Source: an uncultured bacterium (GTDB lineage Bacteria > Cyanobacteriota > Vampirovibrionia > Gastranaerophilales > Gastranaerophilaceae). Taken from it: 11,877 bases of DNA. This document shows positions 1 to 6,805 of this stretch, piece after piece. The stretch spans positions 1-11,877 of the forward strand of contig USEW01000043.1 in assembly GCA_900553845.1 (NCBI GenBank), written 5' to 3'. The first letter of the stretch is position 1, and each line of letters begins with the position of its first letter. Both the position numbers and the translations under genes were made by a program. The notes under the pieces are model-generated. The model was given only the letters and a program-made list of their open reading frames with translations. It searched no databases and was not told the origin of the DNA.

Positions 1-25
1 ACTATAAAAGGTCTTTTAAAAGATT

Positions 26-601
26 ATGAAAAAAATAATTGCAATATCACTTTTTATGTCGATTATATTAGAGTGTAATAGTAGTATTTGTTTTGGTTTG
101 TCAGAATATGATGATTTTAACCAGGCTGATAACGAATTTCAATATGATAGACCTGTTGACAATAATGCATATGAAAAGATAATTAATCAATATAAAAAAA
201 ATAAAGAAAAAAAAGAAAACAAAATAAAGAAAAAAAATAAATATATAGACTTGCCTGAAAACCAAGGTAATAGTGAAATGTCAATATTTATGGAAACACT
301 AAAAGAGCCATTAACCGTTTGTTTTTCTCAAAATGCCTATGTTTATGAAACAGGCGAAAAAATACCTATCGGGTATTATAAGCTTGAAGCTCAAAAGGTT
401 GATGAAGATAATAATTTGTATTATATAAATTTATTTCAAGGGCATAAACTTATAGCAAAAGTGCCATCAAATGTCACGGATAATGATTTTGGAATGGAAA
501 CCATAAATTTTGCAAAGGTTATACCATATGACAAGAAATATTTAAAAATTATTTATGGAAGTTTAAAGGTAAACCTTGAAGCAAAGGTAATTTTAGAGTA
601 A
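26..601 (+). CDS. Secreted protein of unknown function with lysine-rich linker
   Basis: I do not recognise a family for this 191-residue protein. It starts with a basic N-terminus and a hydrophobic stretch at about residues 4-15, which reads as a Sec signal peptide. The most likely signal peptidase site is just after Gly24 (Cys-Phe-Gly|Leu-Ser). Cys17 follows Ile-Leu-Glu, a poor lipobox because Glu precedes the Cys, so a lipoprotein is possible but not favoured. An acidic segment (27-50) is followed by a very lysine-rich stretch (57-72, 10 Lys in 16). A C-terminal part (about 90-191), rich in alternating hydrophobic residues, looks like a beta domain. The ATG at 26 has an AAAAGG element at 6-11, about 14 bases upstream, which is longer than ideal. 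The response regulator starts 43 bases after its stop, so co-transcription is possible. The export call is firm; function is unknown. Confidence 0.75.
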   Translation: MKKIIAISLFMSIILECNSSICFGLSEYDDFNQADNEFQYDRPVDNNAYEKIINQYKKNKEKKENKIKKKNKYIDLPENQGNSEMSIFMETLKEPLTVCFSQNAYVYETGEKIPIGYYKLEAQKVDEDNNLYYINLFQGHKLIAKVPSNVTDNDFGMETINFAKVIPYDKKYLKIIYGSLKVNLEAKVILE

Positions 602-644
602 AATAAAATAAAGAAAATAAAATGTTTTAGGATAAATTATAAAT

Positions 645-1289
645 ATGGATTCAATGGCTAAAATTTTGATAGTAGACGATAACCCTAATTATTTAGGTGA
701 TGCTTTGCCTATGTATGGTTATGAAGTGGATATTGCTAAAAATGGTGTTGAGGCATTGCATAAACTCACAACGCCAAATGAGCCAAATAGTAAATATGAC
801 CTTGTACTTTTGGATGTTATGATGCCCAAAATGGACGGCTGGCAAACTCTAAAATATATACGTAATAATGACAAAATAAAAACTATTCCGATAATTATGA
901 TAACAGCTGTCAATGAAGAATCCAAACAAATTATGGGATTGAAAACAGGGGCTGATGATTATATTACAAAACCCTTTATATTGCCTAATCTGCTTGCGCG
1001 AATTGATGCAGTTTTGCGTCGCAGCAGTTGGAATAAAAAAATAATCAACGAACAAAATATAAATATACCCATTGATGCTGATGTTGAACAATTGACAAAA
1101 CGAGAAAAAGAAGTAATAAGTATGTTAGCACAGGGTGCAAGTAACAAAGAAATTGCAGATAAATTATTTGTTCGTGATGTTACAATAAAGACGCACTTAA
1201 ACGCCATTTTTAAAAAATTAAAAGTAACAAATCGTACACAAGCTGTTTTACTTGCGATACAATTGGGTATTATAGAAAAGGATGATTAA
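645..1289 (+). CDS. Response regulator: receiver domain plus LuxR-type HTH
   Basis: This is a 214-residue DNA-binding response regulator. The receiver domain (about 5-126) has the acidic pair Asp11-Asp12, phospho-acceptor Asp57 in LLDVMMPKMDGW, Thr87 and the conserved Lys109 in YITKPF, so it should be phosphorylatable. The end of the receiver (LLARIDAVLRR, 116-126) resembles OmpR/PhoB-type receivers. The output domain (about 149-210) is instead a NarL/LuxR-type helix-turn-helix with LTKREKEV, SNKEIADKL and TIKTHL. The ATG at 645 is preferred over the one at 654 because an AGGA at 629-632 lies 12 bases upstream. No intact kinase gene is adjacent; the only kinase in the window, about 3 kb away on the other strand, is interrupted. 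The pentapeptide gene follows after 23 bases, suggesting one transcript. Target genes cannot be read from the sequence. Confidence 0.93.
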   Translation: MDSMAKILIVDDNPNYLGDALPMYGYEVDIAKNGVEALHKLTTPNEPNSKYDLVLLDVMMPKMDGWQTLKYIRNNDKIKTIPIIMITAVNEESKQIMGLKTGADDYITKPFILPNLLARIDAVLRRSSWNKKIINEQNINIPIDADVEQLTKREKEVISMLAQGASNKEIADKLFVRDVTIKTHLNAIFKKLKVTNRTQAVLLAIQLGIIEKDD

Positions 1290-1312
1290 ATAAAATATAA
1301 AGGAGTTTTTCA

Positions 1313-1840
1313 ATGGGCAGACAATTAGAAAAAGACAATCTAGTTAATTTAATTATGACAAACCCCGAAAAGTTTAACGAAATTAAAGATGATGAAACAA
1401 ATTTAGCAGAAGCTGATTTTTCGAATTTGACATTATCTGATGTTGACTTTCAGGATGTAAATTTAGAAGGTGTTGATTTTCGTGAAACAACTTTAACTAA
1501 TGTAAATTTTCAAAATTGTGATTTAACTTCTTCAAATTTTTCACATGCAACTATTGTTGAGTGTGATTTTTCAAACGCAGTATTAAATGGTACTGATTTT
1601 AGTTATACAACAATTGAATATTCTAATTTTCAGGATGCAGATTTTGCAGGTGCTATTTTACTTGAATCTGATTTTTCAAATTCCGACTTATCATCAAGTG
1701 AAAATTTGAATGCTTCACGTTTTGATGAAACAACTATATGGCCTGACAATGAAAATCTTCCACATGATTTTGACACATCAATTAGTCGTGACTTAGCATC
1801 TATGCAAGATGATGAAGATGTTCAGGAAAGTATCTATTAA
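1313..1840 (+). CDS. Highly acidic pentapeptide-repeat protein
   Basis: This 175-residue protein consists mainly of pentapeptide repeats. A central hydrophobic residue recurs every five positions without a break from Leu31 to Leu126, giving 20 repeats and so about five coils of a right-handed quadrilateral beta-helix. Leu/Ile and Phe alternate almost strictly (Leu31, Phe36, Leu41, Phe46 and onward); the only break is Phe106-Phe111. My hand count gives 38 Asp/Glu against 7 Lys/Arg. A short helical N-terminus (about 1-28) and an acidic, non-repeat tail (about 135-175) flank the helix. No signal peptide or membrane segment is seen, so it is probably cytoplasmic. A strong AAAGGAG at 1299-1305, 7 bases before the ATG, fixes the start. 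It follows the response regulator closely and ends before a clear terminator. The acidity resembles DNA-mimic pentapeptide proteins of the Qnr/MfpA type, but that role is only inferred. Confidence 0.9.
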   Translation: MGRQLEKDNLVNLIMTNPEKFNEIKDDETNLAEADFSNLTLSDVDFQDVNLEGVDFRETTLTNVNFQNCDLTSSNFSHATIVECDFSNAVLNGTDFSYTTIEYSNFQDADFAGAILLESDFSNSDLSSSENLNASRFDETTIWPDNENLPHDFDTSISRDLASMQDDEDVQESIY

Positions 1841-1870
1841 TAAATATATATAATTTAATAAAGAATCATT

Positions 1871-1904
1871 AAAAATACCAGTAATATAAATTACTGGTAT
1901 TTTT
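1871..1904. terminator. Perfect hairpin terminator between convergent genes
   Basis: AAAAATACCAGTAA (1871-1884) and its exact complement TTACTGGTATTTTT (1891-1904) form a 14-bp stem around a 6-base loop. The run of A on one side and T on the other lets it work in both directions. It serves the pentapeptide gene on the plus strand and the S1 gene on the minus strand. Confidence 0.88.
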
Positions 1905-1932
1905 GTTTAAATTATTATTATTTTTATATTTT

Positions 1933-3012
1933 TTAAATATTCATATCTTTAACAGATAAAGCAATACGATGTTCATCAGGTGTAAACTTTTTAATAATAA
2001 CATCAATTACATCCCCTGTTTTGTATAAATCAAACGGATTAGGATTCTCTCCAACCATTTCAGCCGATGGCAACAAAGCTTCAACACCCGGGAAAATGTT
2101 AACAAAAGCACCAAAAGAAGTAACTTTATTAACTGTACCTTGAATTTTTTGTCCTTCTTCAAATTTTTGTTTTACCTCTTCCCAAGGATTTTCAGTCATT
2201 CGTTTTAAAGTAAGACTAATACGTTTTAGGTCATAATCTATTTTTAATATTTTAACATCAATTTTTTCACCTAACTTTAATACATCAGAAGGATGATTAA
2301 TACGTTCCCATGAAATTTCAGAGATTGGTAAAAGTCCATCTACTCCATTTATATCAATAAAAGCACCGAAATCAGCAAGGCGAATGACTTCTCCATTAAT
2401 AACTTGGTCAATTTCAAGATTTTCAATAACTTCGTTAACAGCAGCTTCACGTTGTTCAACAACAGCCATCCTTTGAGATAAGATTAGCTTATTACGTTTT
2501 GGATCAGCTTCAAGAACCTTAGCTTCAAGTTCTGTTCCAATAAGTCCATCAAAAGGCGCCCCCATACGTAAGTGACTTGAAGGAATGAAACCTTTTAATT
2601 CCATAACATCAACTATAACGCCGCCTTTTACACTTGATAGAACTTTTGTGCGAATTGTATCATTATTTGCTTTAGCTTCAGTTAAAGCAGCCCACACTTG
2701 AGCGCATTCAACACGTTTTAGCGATACTATAATCTGTTCTTCATCATTATCTGTTATTTTTAATATATAAACATCATGTTTTGAACCTATTTCAAGCAAT
2801 GTTGAAGGGTCTTTTTCAAGATTATTTGTTATTTCCCTATCAGGCAAAAAAGCTTCGGTTTTTGCACCAATATCTATTAAATAACCATCGTTTTCACGTT
2901 TTAAAATGCGTCCTTCCACAACCTGGGCTGCATCAAGTGATTTTTCAAATTGACTATTAAGTAGCATTTCAAATTCATCATTAATTTGTTTTTTTTCCAT
3001 TAATTTTGTCAT
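1933..3012 (-). CDS. rpsA: Ribosomal protein S1 family protein (four S1 domains)
   Basis: This protein contains four S1 (OB-fold) RNA-binding domains at roughly residues 31-100, 116-182, 202-272 and 286-357, counting from the ATG at 3012. The third and fourth carry the classic DFGAFIDI and SFGAFVNI signatures. It should bind mRNA and the 30S subunit and help translation initiation. Proteobacterial S1 has six domains; shorter versions are usual in cyanobacteria-like and Gram-positive lineages. The reading frame is also open from a TTG at 3036, which would give 367 residues. However, the AAAGGAG ribosome-binding site at about 3027-3033 lies inside that extension, so I place the start at the ATG at 3012 (359 residues), 14 bases after the site. 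The gene lies immediately downstream of ispH and ends at the shared 1871-1904 terminator. Whether it is the main S1 or an S1-like paralogue cannot be decided here. Confidence 0.9.
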   Translation of the reverse strand: MTKLMEKKQINDEFEMLLNSQFEKSLDAAQVVEGRILKRENDGYLIDIGAKTEAFLPDREITNNLEKDPSTLLEIGSKHDVYILKITDNDEEQIIVSLKRVECAQVWAALTEAKANNDTIRTKVLSSVKGGVIVDVMELKGFIPSSHLRMGAPFDGLIGTELEAKVLEADPKRNKLILSQRMAVVEQREAAVNEVIENLEIDQVINGEVIRLADFGAFIDINGVDGLLPISEISWERINHPSDVLKLGEKIDVKILKIDYDLKRISLTLKRMTENPWEEVKQKFEEGQKIQGTVNKVTSFGAFVNIFPGVEALLPSAEMVGENPNPFDLYKTGDVIDVIIKKFTPDEHRIALSVKDMNI

Positions 3013-3032
3013 ATTCTTAAATTTATCTCCTT

Positions 3033-3938
3033 TCAATATGTTTTTAATTCTAAAATAACGTTTTCAATAATATTATCAGGTGTTGAGGCTCCGGCTGTCA
3101 CACCTATATTTCTTGCATTATCAATAATCTCTTTATATAAATGAAGCTCATTTTGGGATTCAATATGAATAGTATTTGTTATATCCTTAAGCAATTCAGC
3201 TAAATGTGTTGTGTTTGCGCTTTTTTTGCTTCCAACAACAATCATCAGGTCTGATTCTTTTGCTATATTCATTGCTTCATTTTGACGTGATGTTGTTGAT
3301 GGACAAATGGTATTAAAAACCCGTAAATCTTTAACTATTGGAATTAAATAATTGACTGTTTCCTTTAGAAGTTCCAGTTTTTGTGTAGTTTGAATAACAA
3401 CACCTATTTTTTTATGTGCTTTTATTTTATTTTCAAGTTTTTTTAATTCGTTTATATTTGATACAATGAATACATCATCACCTTGTGAATATTTTTGAGC
3501 ATTAGCTTTTATTGCAATAACTTCAGGATGATCGCTTTTTCCTAAAATTATAAGTAAAAAACCTGATTTGACAAGTTCAATAGCTTTTTGTTGTACTTTT
3601 TTGACATCAGGACATGTCATATCAACAATTTGAGCTTGTTTAGTCATTAAAGTCTCAAATACACCTGGTGAAGCGCCATGACTTCTTATTACACAAATAT
3701 CTGAAATGTCATCAAAATTATTATCATTTATTGTCTTAATACCAAGGTTTTCAAGTTCGCTAATAACATTTTGATTATGTATAAGCTCACCCAATACACA
3801 TACATTTTTGTTCGGGTTTTCAAATTTTAATTTTATAGTTGTTTCGACTGCACGTTTAACACCATAACAAAAACCTGCTGTCTTAGCTAATTTTATATTC
3901 TTTGGCAAGTTATTAATTTTCCAATCGTTTGGTCTCAT
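3033..3938 (-). CDS. ispH: 4-hydroxy-3-methylbut-2-enyl diphosphate reductase (IspH/LytB)
   Basis: This is the last enzyme of the MEP isoprenoid pathway, reducing HMBPP to IPP and DMAPP with a [4Fe-4S] cluster in the cytoplasm. The 301-residue length is normal. The three cluster cysteines are present: Cys24 in AGFCYGVKRAV, Cys109 in DMTCPDV and Cys212 in NTICPST. Substrate-binding residues are also seen: His54 (GELIHNQ), His87 (RSHG), His137 and Glu139 (DHPEV), Thr184 (IQTTQ), and the SKKSANT and TAGASTP segments. The ATG at 3938 is the only sensible start, although no Shine-Dalgarno is seen before it. A good promoter lies about 30-58 bases upstream. The TGA stop (3033-3035) overlaps a TTG in the S1 frame, and the S1 start follows 20 bases later, so the two genes are almost certainly one transcript. 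Confidence 0.96.
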   Translation of the reverse strand: MRPNDWKINNLPKNIKLAKTAGFCYGVKRAVETTIKLKFENPNKNVCVLGELIHNQNVISELENLGIKTINDNNFDDISDICVIRSHGASPGVFETLMTKQAQIVDMTCPDVKKVQQKAIELVKSGFLLIILGKSDHPEVIAIKANAQKYSQGDDVFIVSNINELKKLENKIKAHKKIGVVIQTTQKLELLKETVNYLIPIVKDLRVFNTICPSTTSRQNEAMNIAKESDLMIVVGSKKSANTTHLAELLKDITNTIHIESQNELHLYKEIIDNARNIGVTAGASTPDNIIENVILELKTY

Positions 3939-3967
3939 TTTAAATATTATTTTAAAATGGTAATATA

Positions 3968-3996
3968 TTTATAGCATGAACAAATATTTAAGACAA
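3968..3996 (-). promoter_or_regulatory. Sigma-70-type promoter for ispH-rpsA
   Basis: On the minus strand TTGTCT (3991-3996) and TATAAA (3968-3973) are separated by exactly 17 bases. The implied start of transcription lies about 20-25 bases before the ispH ATG at 3938, giving a short leader. Position and spacing fit, but AT-richness makes chance matches common. Confidence 0.55.
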
Positions 3997-4020
3997 GTAA
4001 TTATAAAAATATAAAAAAAG

Positions 4021-4049
4021 TTGCAAGTATTTTTTGTTTTTGTTATCAT
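4021..4049 (+). promoter_or_regulatory. Candidate promoter for tRNA-Arg
   Basis: TTGCAA (4021-4026) and TATCAT (4044-4049) are spaced by 17 bases on the plus strand. They would start transcription near 4056, leaving a 5' leader of about 30 bases for RNase P to remove. A nicer TTGACA at 4065-4070 lies too close to the tRNA to be its -35 box. Confidence 0.4.
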
Positions 4050-4085
4050 AAAATTGTACAAAAATTGACAAATGAATATTAATAT

Positions 4086-4159
<74 letters not shown>

Positions 4160-4166
4160 AGTTTAT

Positions 4167-4203
4167 AAAAAAGGGGTTAACTTTTGAGTTCACCCCTTTT
4201 TTT
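4167..4203. terminator. Bidirectional hairpin terminator after tRNA-Arg
   Basis: An A-run plus GGGGTTAAC (to 4181) pairs with GTTCACCCC plus a T-run (from 4188) with one mismatch and a short TTTTGA loop. It ends the tRNA transcript on the plus strand. Because it is flanked by A and T tracts, it can also stop transcripts arriving from the kinase gene on the minus strand. Confidence 0.85.
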
Positions 4204-4234
4204 AATATTTATATATATTTGTTTTAAATCTTCC

Positions 4235-5521
4235 CTACATTTTAGCTTGTGTTGTTTGAGACAAAAAGTTAAACTTTTTAGGTAGTGAAAAACCAAAAGT
4301 ACAACTTTGTTCTTCTTTGTCACTTTTAGCAAATATGTCTCCATTATGTCCCATTATTATTTGTTTGGATAAATATAATCCTAAACCCGAGCCTGATTTA
4401 TGGAATTTTATATTGTCTTTACGTTTAAATTTTTCATATAGATCAAGTATTTTATCATCAGGAATATACCCGCTTTTATTTTTAACATTTAGTATGATAT
4501 TATTTTCATCTTCATTTAATATAAGTTCAATATTTGATTCTTTGTTACCATAAATAATTGCATTTGAAAGTAGATTTATTATTACTCTTTTCAATTGGAA
4601 TTTATCCCCGAATATATTGTTATTATTTAAAGTTGATTTTATTTTAATATTTTGTTCTTTTTCGATTAAAAGATTTGATATTTCATTTATTGATTCATCG
4701 ATAAGTTTTCTTAAGTCAAATTCTTCAGATTGTATTTTTATTTGTCCGCTATCGTATAAATAGGTGTCTAAAATAGTGAAGATTAGGTCCTACATATATT
4801 TGCAAGAATTTTTGATCTGTTCCAAAAATTCTATTTGATTTTGATTTAAAGAGCCAAAAGTTTGGTTTAGAAGCAGATCTATTGCTTTTATTTGTGCAAT
4901 TGTTGGTGTTTTCAAATCGTGTGTTAGGGTTGCAACAAAGGTTTCTTTCCGTTCTTCTAGATTTTTTTCTTCATCAATATTATAAAGTAGTACAACAATA
5001 TTTTGGACTTCATTTTCATCATTTAAGACGGGAACTTTTACAATTTGATACCAACCATTTTTTCCATTTTTTAATTCTAAATATCTTTCTTTTTTTAAAA
5101 TTTGTTTATTTGCTATTAAAGTTTCATCTTCCTCTTTAATATGTTTAAGATTATGATAAAAGCTATCTGACTTTTCTCCAATGATATCATCAATTTTAAG
5201 AGCAGTAAGTTTTGAATGAGATTCGTTAGTTAAAATAATGTTACCCTCTAAATCTTTTAAATAAAGACTAACTGATACATTATCTATAATTGTTTTCATT
5301 TGAGCATGCTGTAATATTATTTTGTTTTCTAATTTTTTTGTATAAATAAAGTTTATTATTTTAACGCATAAATATGTAAAAATAACAAAAAAACTTATAA
5401 TAAGCGCATCTTTAATAGGAATAGTTACATTTGGTAAAAGTTTTGGTGATATAAGTGCAAAGTATAATAATGTTATTGAAATTGAAATGATGATATAGTT
5501 GATTTTTGGATTAAATTTCAT
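4235..5521 (-). pseudogene. PAS sensor histidine kinase broken by in-frame TAG
   Basis: The frame from the ATG at 5521 to a TAG at 4235-4237 spans 428 codons and reads as one sensor kinase, except that codon 244 (4790-4792) is TAG. The order is: two membrane segments (about 8-28 and 36-60), a PAS domain (about 73-180), and a DHp domain with His201 in THDLKTP. The TAG lies in the second DHp helix. After it comes a HATPase domain with N-box Asn320 and G2 box GSGLG (377-381). Coding continues in the same frame after the TAG, so this is a point nonsense change, not a frameshift. No in-frame ATG follows before the N-box, so restart is unlikely. The G1 region reads NKSGYIP, lacking the classic DxGxG, though some kinases tolerate a similar form. 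The gene lies 94 bases downstream of lrgB. Alternatives are a sequencing error or amber suppression. Confidence 0.8.
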
Positions 5522-5579
5522 AAATTATAAGAATATTTGTCTTTTTGTAATCATATAAATATATAATAAAATACTATAT

Positions 5580-5594
5580 TTTACATAATGTAAA
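5580..5594. promoter_or_regulatory. Palindrome between lrgB and the kinase gene
   Basis: TTTACAT (5580-5586) and ATGTAAA (5588-5594) are exact inverted repeats around one base. The site lies in the 94-base gap upstream of the kinase start. It is too short-looped and lacks a T-tract for a terminator, so an operator-like regulator site is the more natural reading. In sequence this AT-rich, chance is a serious alternative. Confidence 0.25.
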
Positions 5595-5615
5595 TGGAGG
5601 ATTAATTAAAATATT

Positions 5616-6287
5616 TTAGTTAAAGATTAGGATGCAACAAAAAGAAGTTAAAATACCTACAATGATTAATGCGACTGTAGAAAAAGTAATCTGAATTTCA
5701 CGTTTTTTTTCAACACAACTTGATGTCCCCATAACGTGACTTGAAGCGCCTATTGCTATACCTTTTGCAATATCACTTTTTATTTTTAAATGTTTTAAAA
5801 TATCGTGTGAAAATAATGCTCCAAATAATCCTGTAAGAAATACAATACAAGCTGTTATTTGCGGGAGTCCATGGATTTGGTTTGATATTTCAACAGCAAG
5901 CGGTGTTGTTATGGATTTGGGTAGAATCGACATTATAAGTTCTTTATTTAAATGCATTAAATTTCCAAGGAAATATGTTGATATTAATGCGCTTAATATA
6001 GCAACAGTAAAACCTGAGTATATTGCACGTTTATTTCTTTTAAGAAGATGAAGATTTTTATATAGCGGATAGCCAAGTGCTATTGTTGCAGGTCCAAGAA
6101 GCATTGTCAGTATGCCTGCACTTTTATTATATGACTCAAACGGAATATTATAGTATTTTAAAAAGAATATTATAAAAACACCTGTTATTAATATTGGAGG
6201 TATTTTTTTTAAATATTTTGATATTTTTATTGAAATAAAAAATACAATAAGCGTTAAAGCAAGTCCCCATAGATTAGAAAATGTCAT
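5616..6287 (-). CDS. lrgB: LrgB/CidB family membrane protein
   Basis: This 223-residue, very hydrophobic protein has about six or seven membrane segments. It carries the family's conserved stretches: LLGPATIALGYPLYK (63-77), LPKSITTPLAVEIS (122-135) and GASSHVMGTS (180-189). The family was first described as antiholin-like. Later work links LrgAB/PftAB pairs to pyruvate transport, and plastid relatives (PLGG1) to glycolate/glycerate transport. The substrate here cannot be told from sequence. The ATG overlaps the TGA of lrgA (ATGA, 4 bases), which implies translational coupling. A GAGG lies about 13 bases before the ATG, inside lrgA. Length is about normal for the family. Confidence 0.9.
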   Translation of the reverse strand: MTFSNLWGLALTLIVFFISIKISKYLKKIPPILITGVFIIFFLKYYNIPFESYNKSAGILTMLLGPATIALGYPLYKNLHLLKRNKRAIYSGFTVAILSALISTYFLGNLMHLNKELIMSILPKSITTPLAVEISNQIHGLPQITACIVFLTGLFGALFSHDILKHLKIKSDIAKGIAIGASSHVMGTSSCVEKKREIQITFSTVALIIVGILTSFCCILIFN

Positions 6288-6688
6288 TTTATTTTTTTTA
6301 CCTCATATTTATTTTTTAATTTTGACAATTTTACATATTTTATTATCGTTTCAACTGTAATAGCTGTTAATACTAAAACAGTTATTGTGCTTAATATTAT
6401 AATCAAAATCAGTTTTAATAAATCATTTGCAATAATTTTATAATACGATATTATTCCGACAAATAAAGGAATAAATAATAAAGGCATGTATTTTAAAATA
6501 AGATTTACGCAATCTTCAACATATTTTTTGTTTATAATTTTGTATTTAAGGAAAATAACAAACATTATAAGCCCCAAAATAGCAGATGAGACAGGTAAAC
6601 CTGTGAATTTTATTATATAATTTGAAATAATTTGGATAAGTATTATTATTAAAAAACCTATTATTACTTTTAAAATTTTTGTTAACAT
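6284..6688 (-). CDS. lrgA: LrgA/CidA family membrane protein
   Basis: This 134-residue protein has four predicted membrane segments and a lysine-rich cytoplasmic tail (about 121-134), the usual plan for LrgA/CidA. The family patterns are present: the LPVSSAILGLIMF region (31-43), and MPLLFIPLFVGIISY (68-82), which corresponds to the conserved LLFVPAGVGI-type segment. It should act in the inner membrane with the overlapping LrgB, as the small subunit of the pair. The ATG at 6688 has no clear Shine-Dalgarno. The gene is divergent from pabB, with 117 bases between the two starts. I saw no convincing promoter in that gap for either direction. Confidence 0.87.
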   Translation of the reverse strand: MLTKILKVIIGFLIIILIQIISNYIIKFTGLPVSSAILGLIMFVIFLKYKIINKKYVEDCVNLILKYMPLLFIPLFVGIISYYKIIANDLLKLILIIILSTITVLVLTAITVETIIKYVKLSKLKNKYEVKKIK

Positions 6689-6805
6689 TTTATATATGAC
6701 TTTTTGTTTTAAACCTAAAGTTAGTTTACCATGAAAAATAAGAAGATAACATTAAAGAATATAAAAAAATGCGTATAAAAGTTATATTTGGGTTATCATT
6801 TTTTT

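Noticed and set aside
12..23. Perfect 12-base palindrome TCTTTTAAAAGA before the first gene
   Set aside because: No loop and low complexity; such palindromes arise often in AT-rich sequence.
719..1207. Minus-strand open frames opposite the response regulator
   Set aside because: Shadows of a clear coding gene; no ribosome-binding sites or recognisable motifs.
4065..4070. TTGACA as -35 box of the tRNA promoter
   Set aside because: A -10 box 17 bases later would fall inside the mature tRNA.
4235..4594. Separate small HATPase gene starting at a TTG
   Set aside because: The frame joins the upstream kinase through coding sequence at 4595-4789; it is the rest of one broken gene, and the TTG has no ribosome-binding site.
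4882..5139. Plus-strand open frame opposite the kinase
   Set aside because: Antisense to the PAS/DHp coding sequence with biased Leu/Phe/His composition; no support as a gene.
5524..5529. TATAAT (minus strand) just before the kinase ATG
   Set aside because: It ends two bases before the start codon, so it could not give a normal leader; likely chance in AT-rich DNA.
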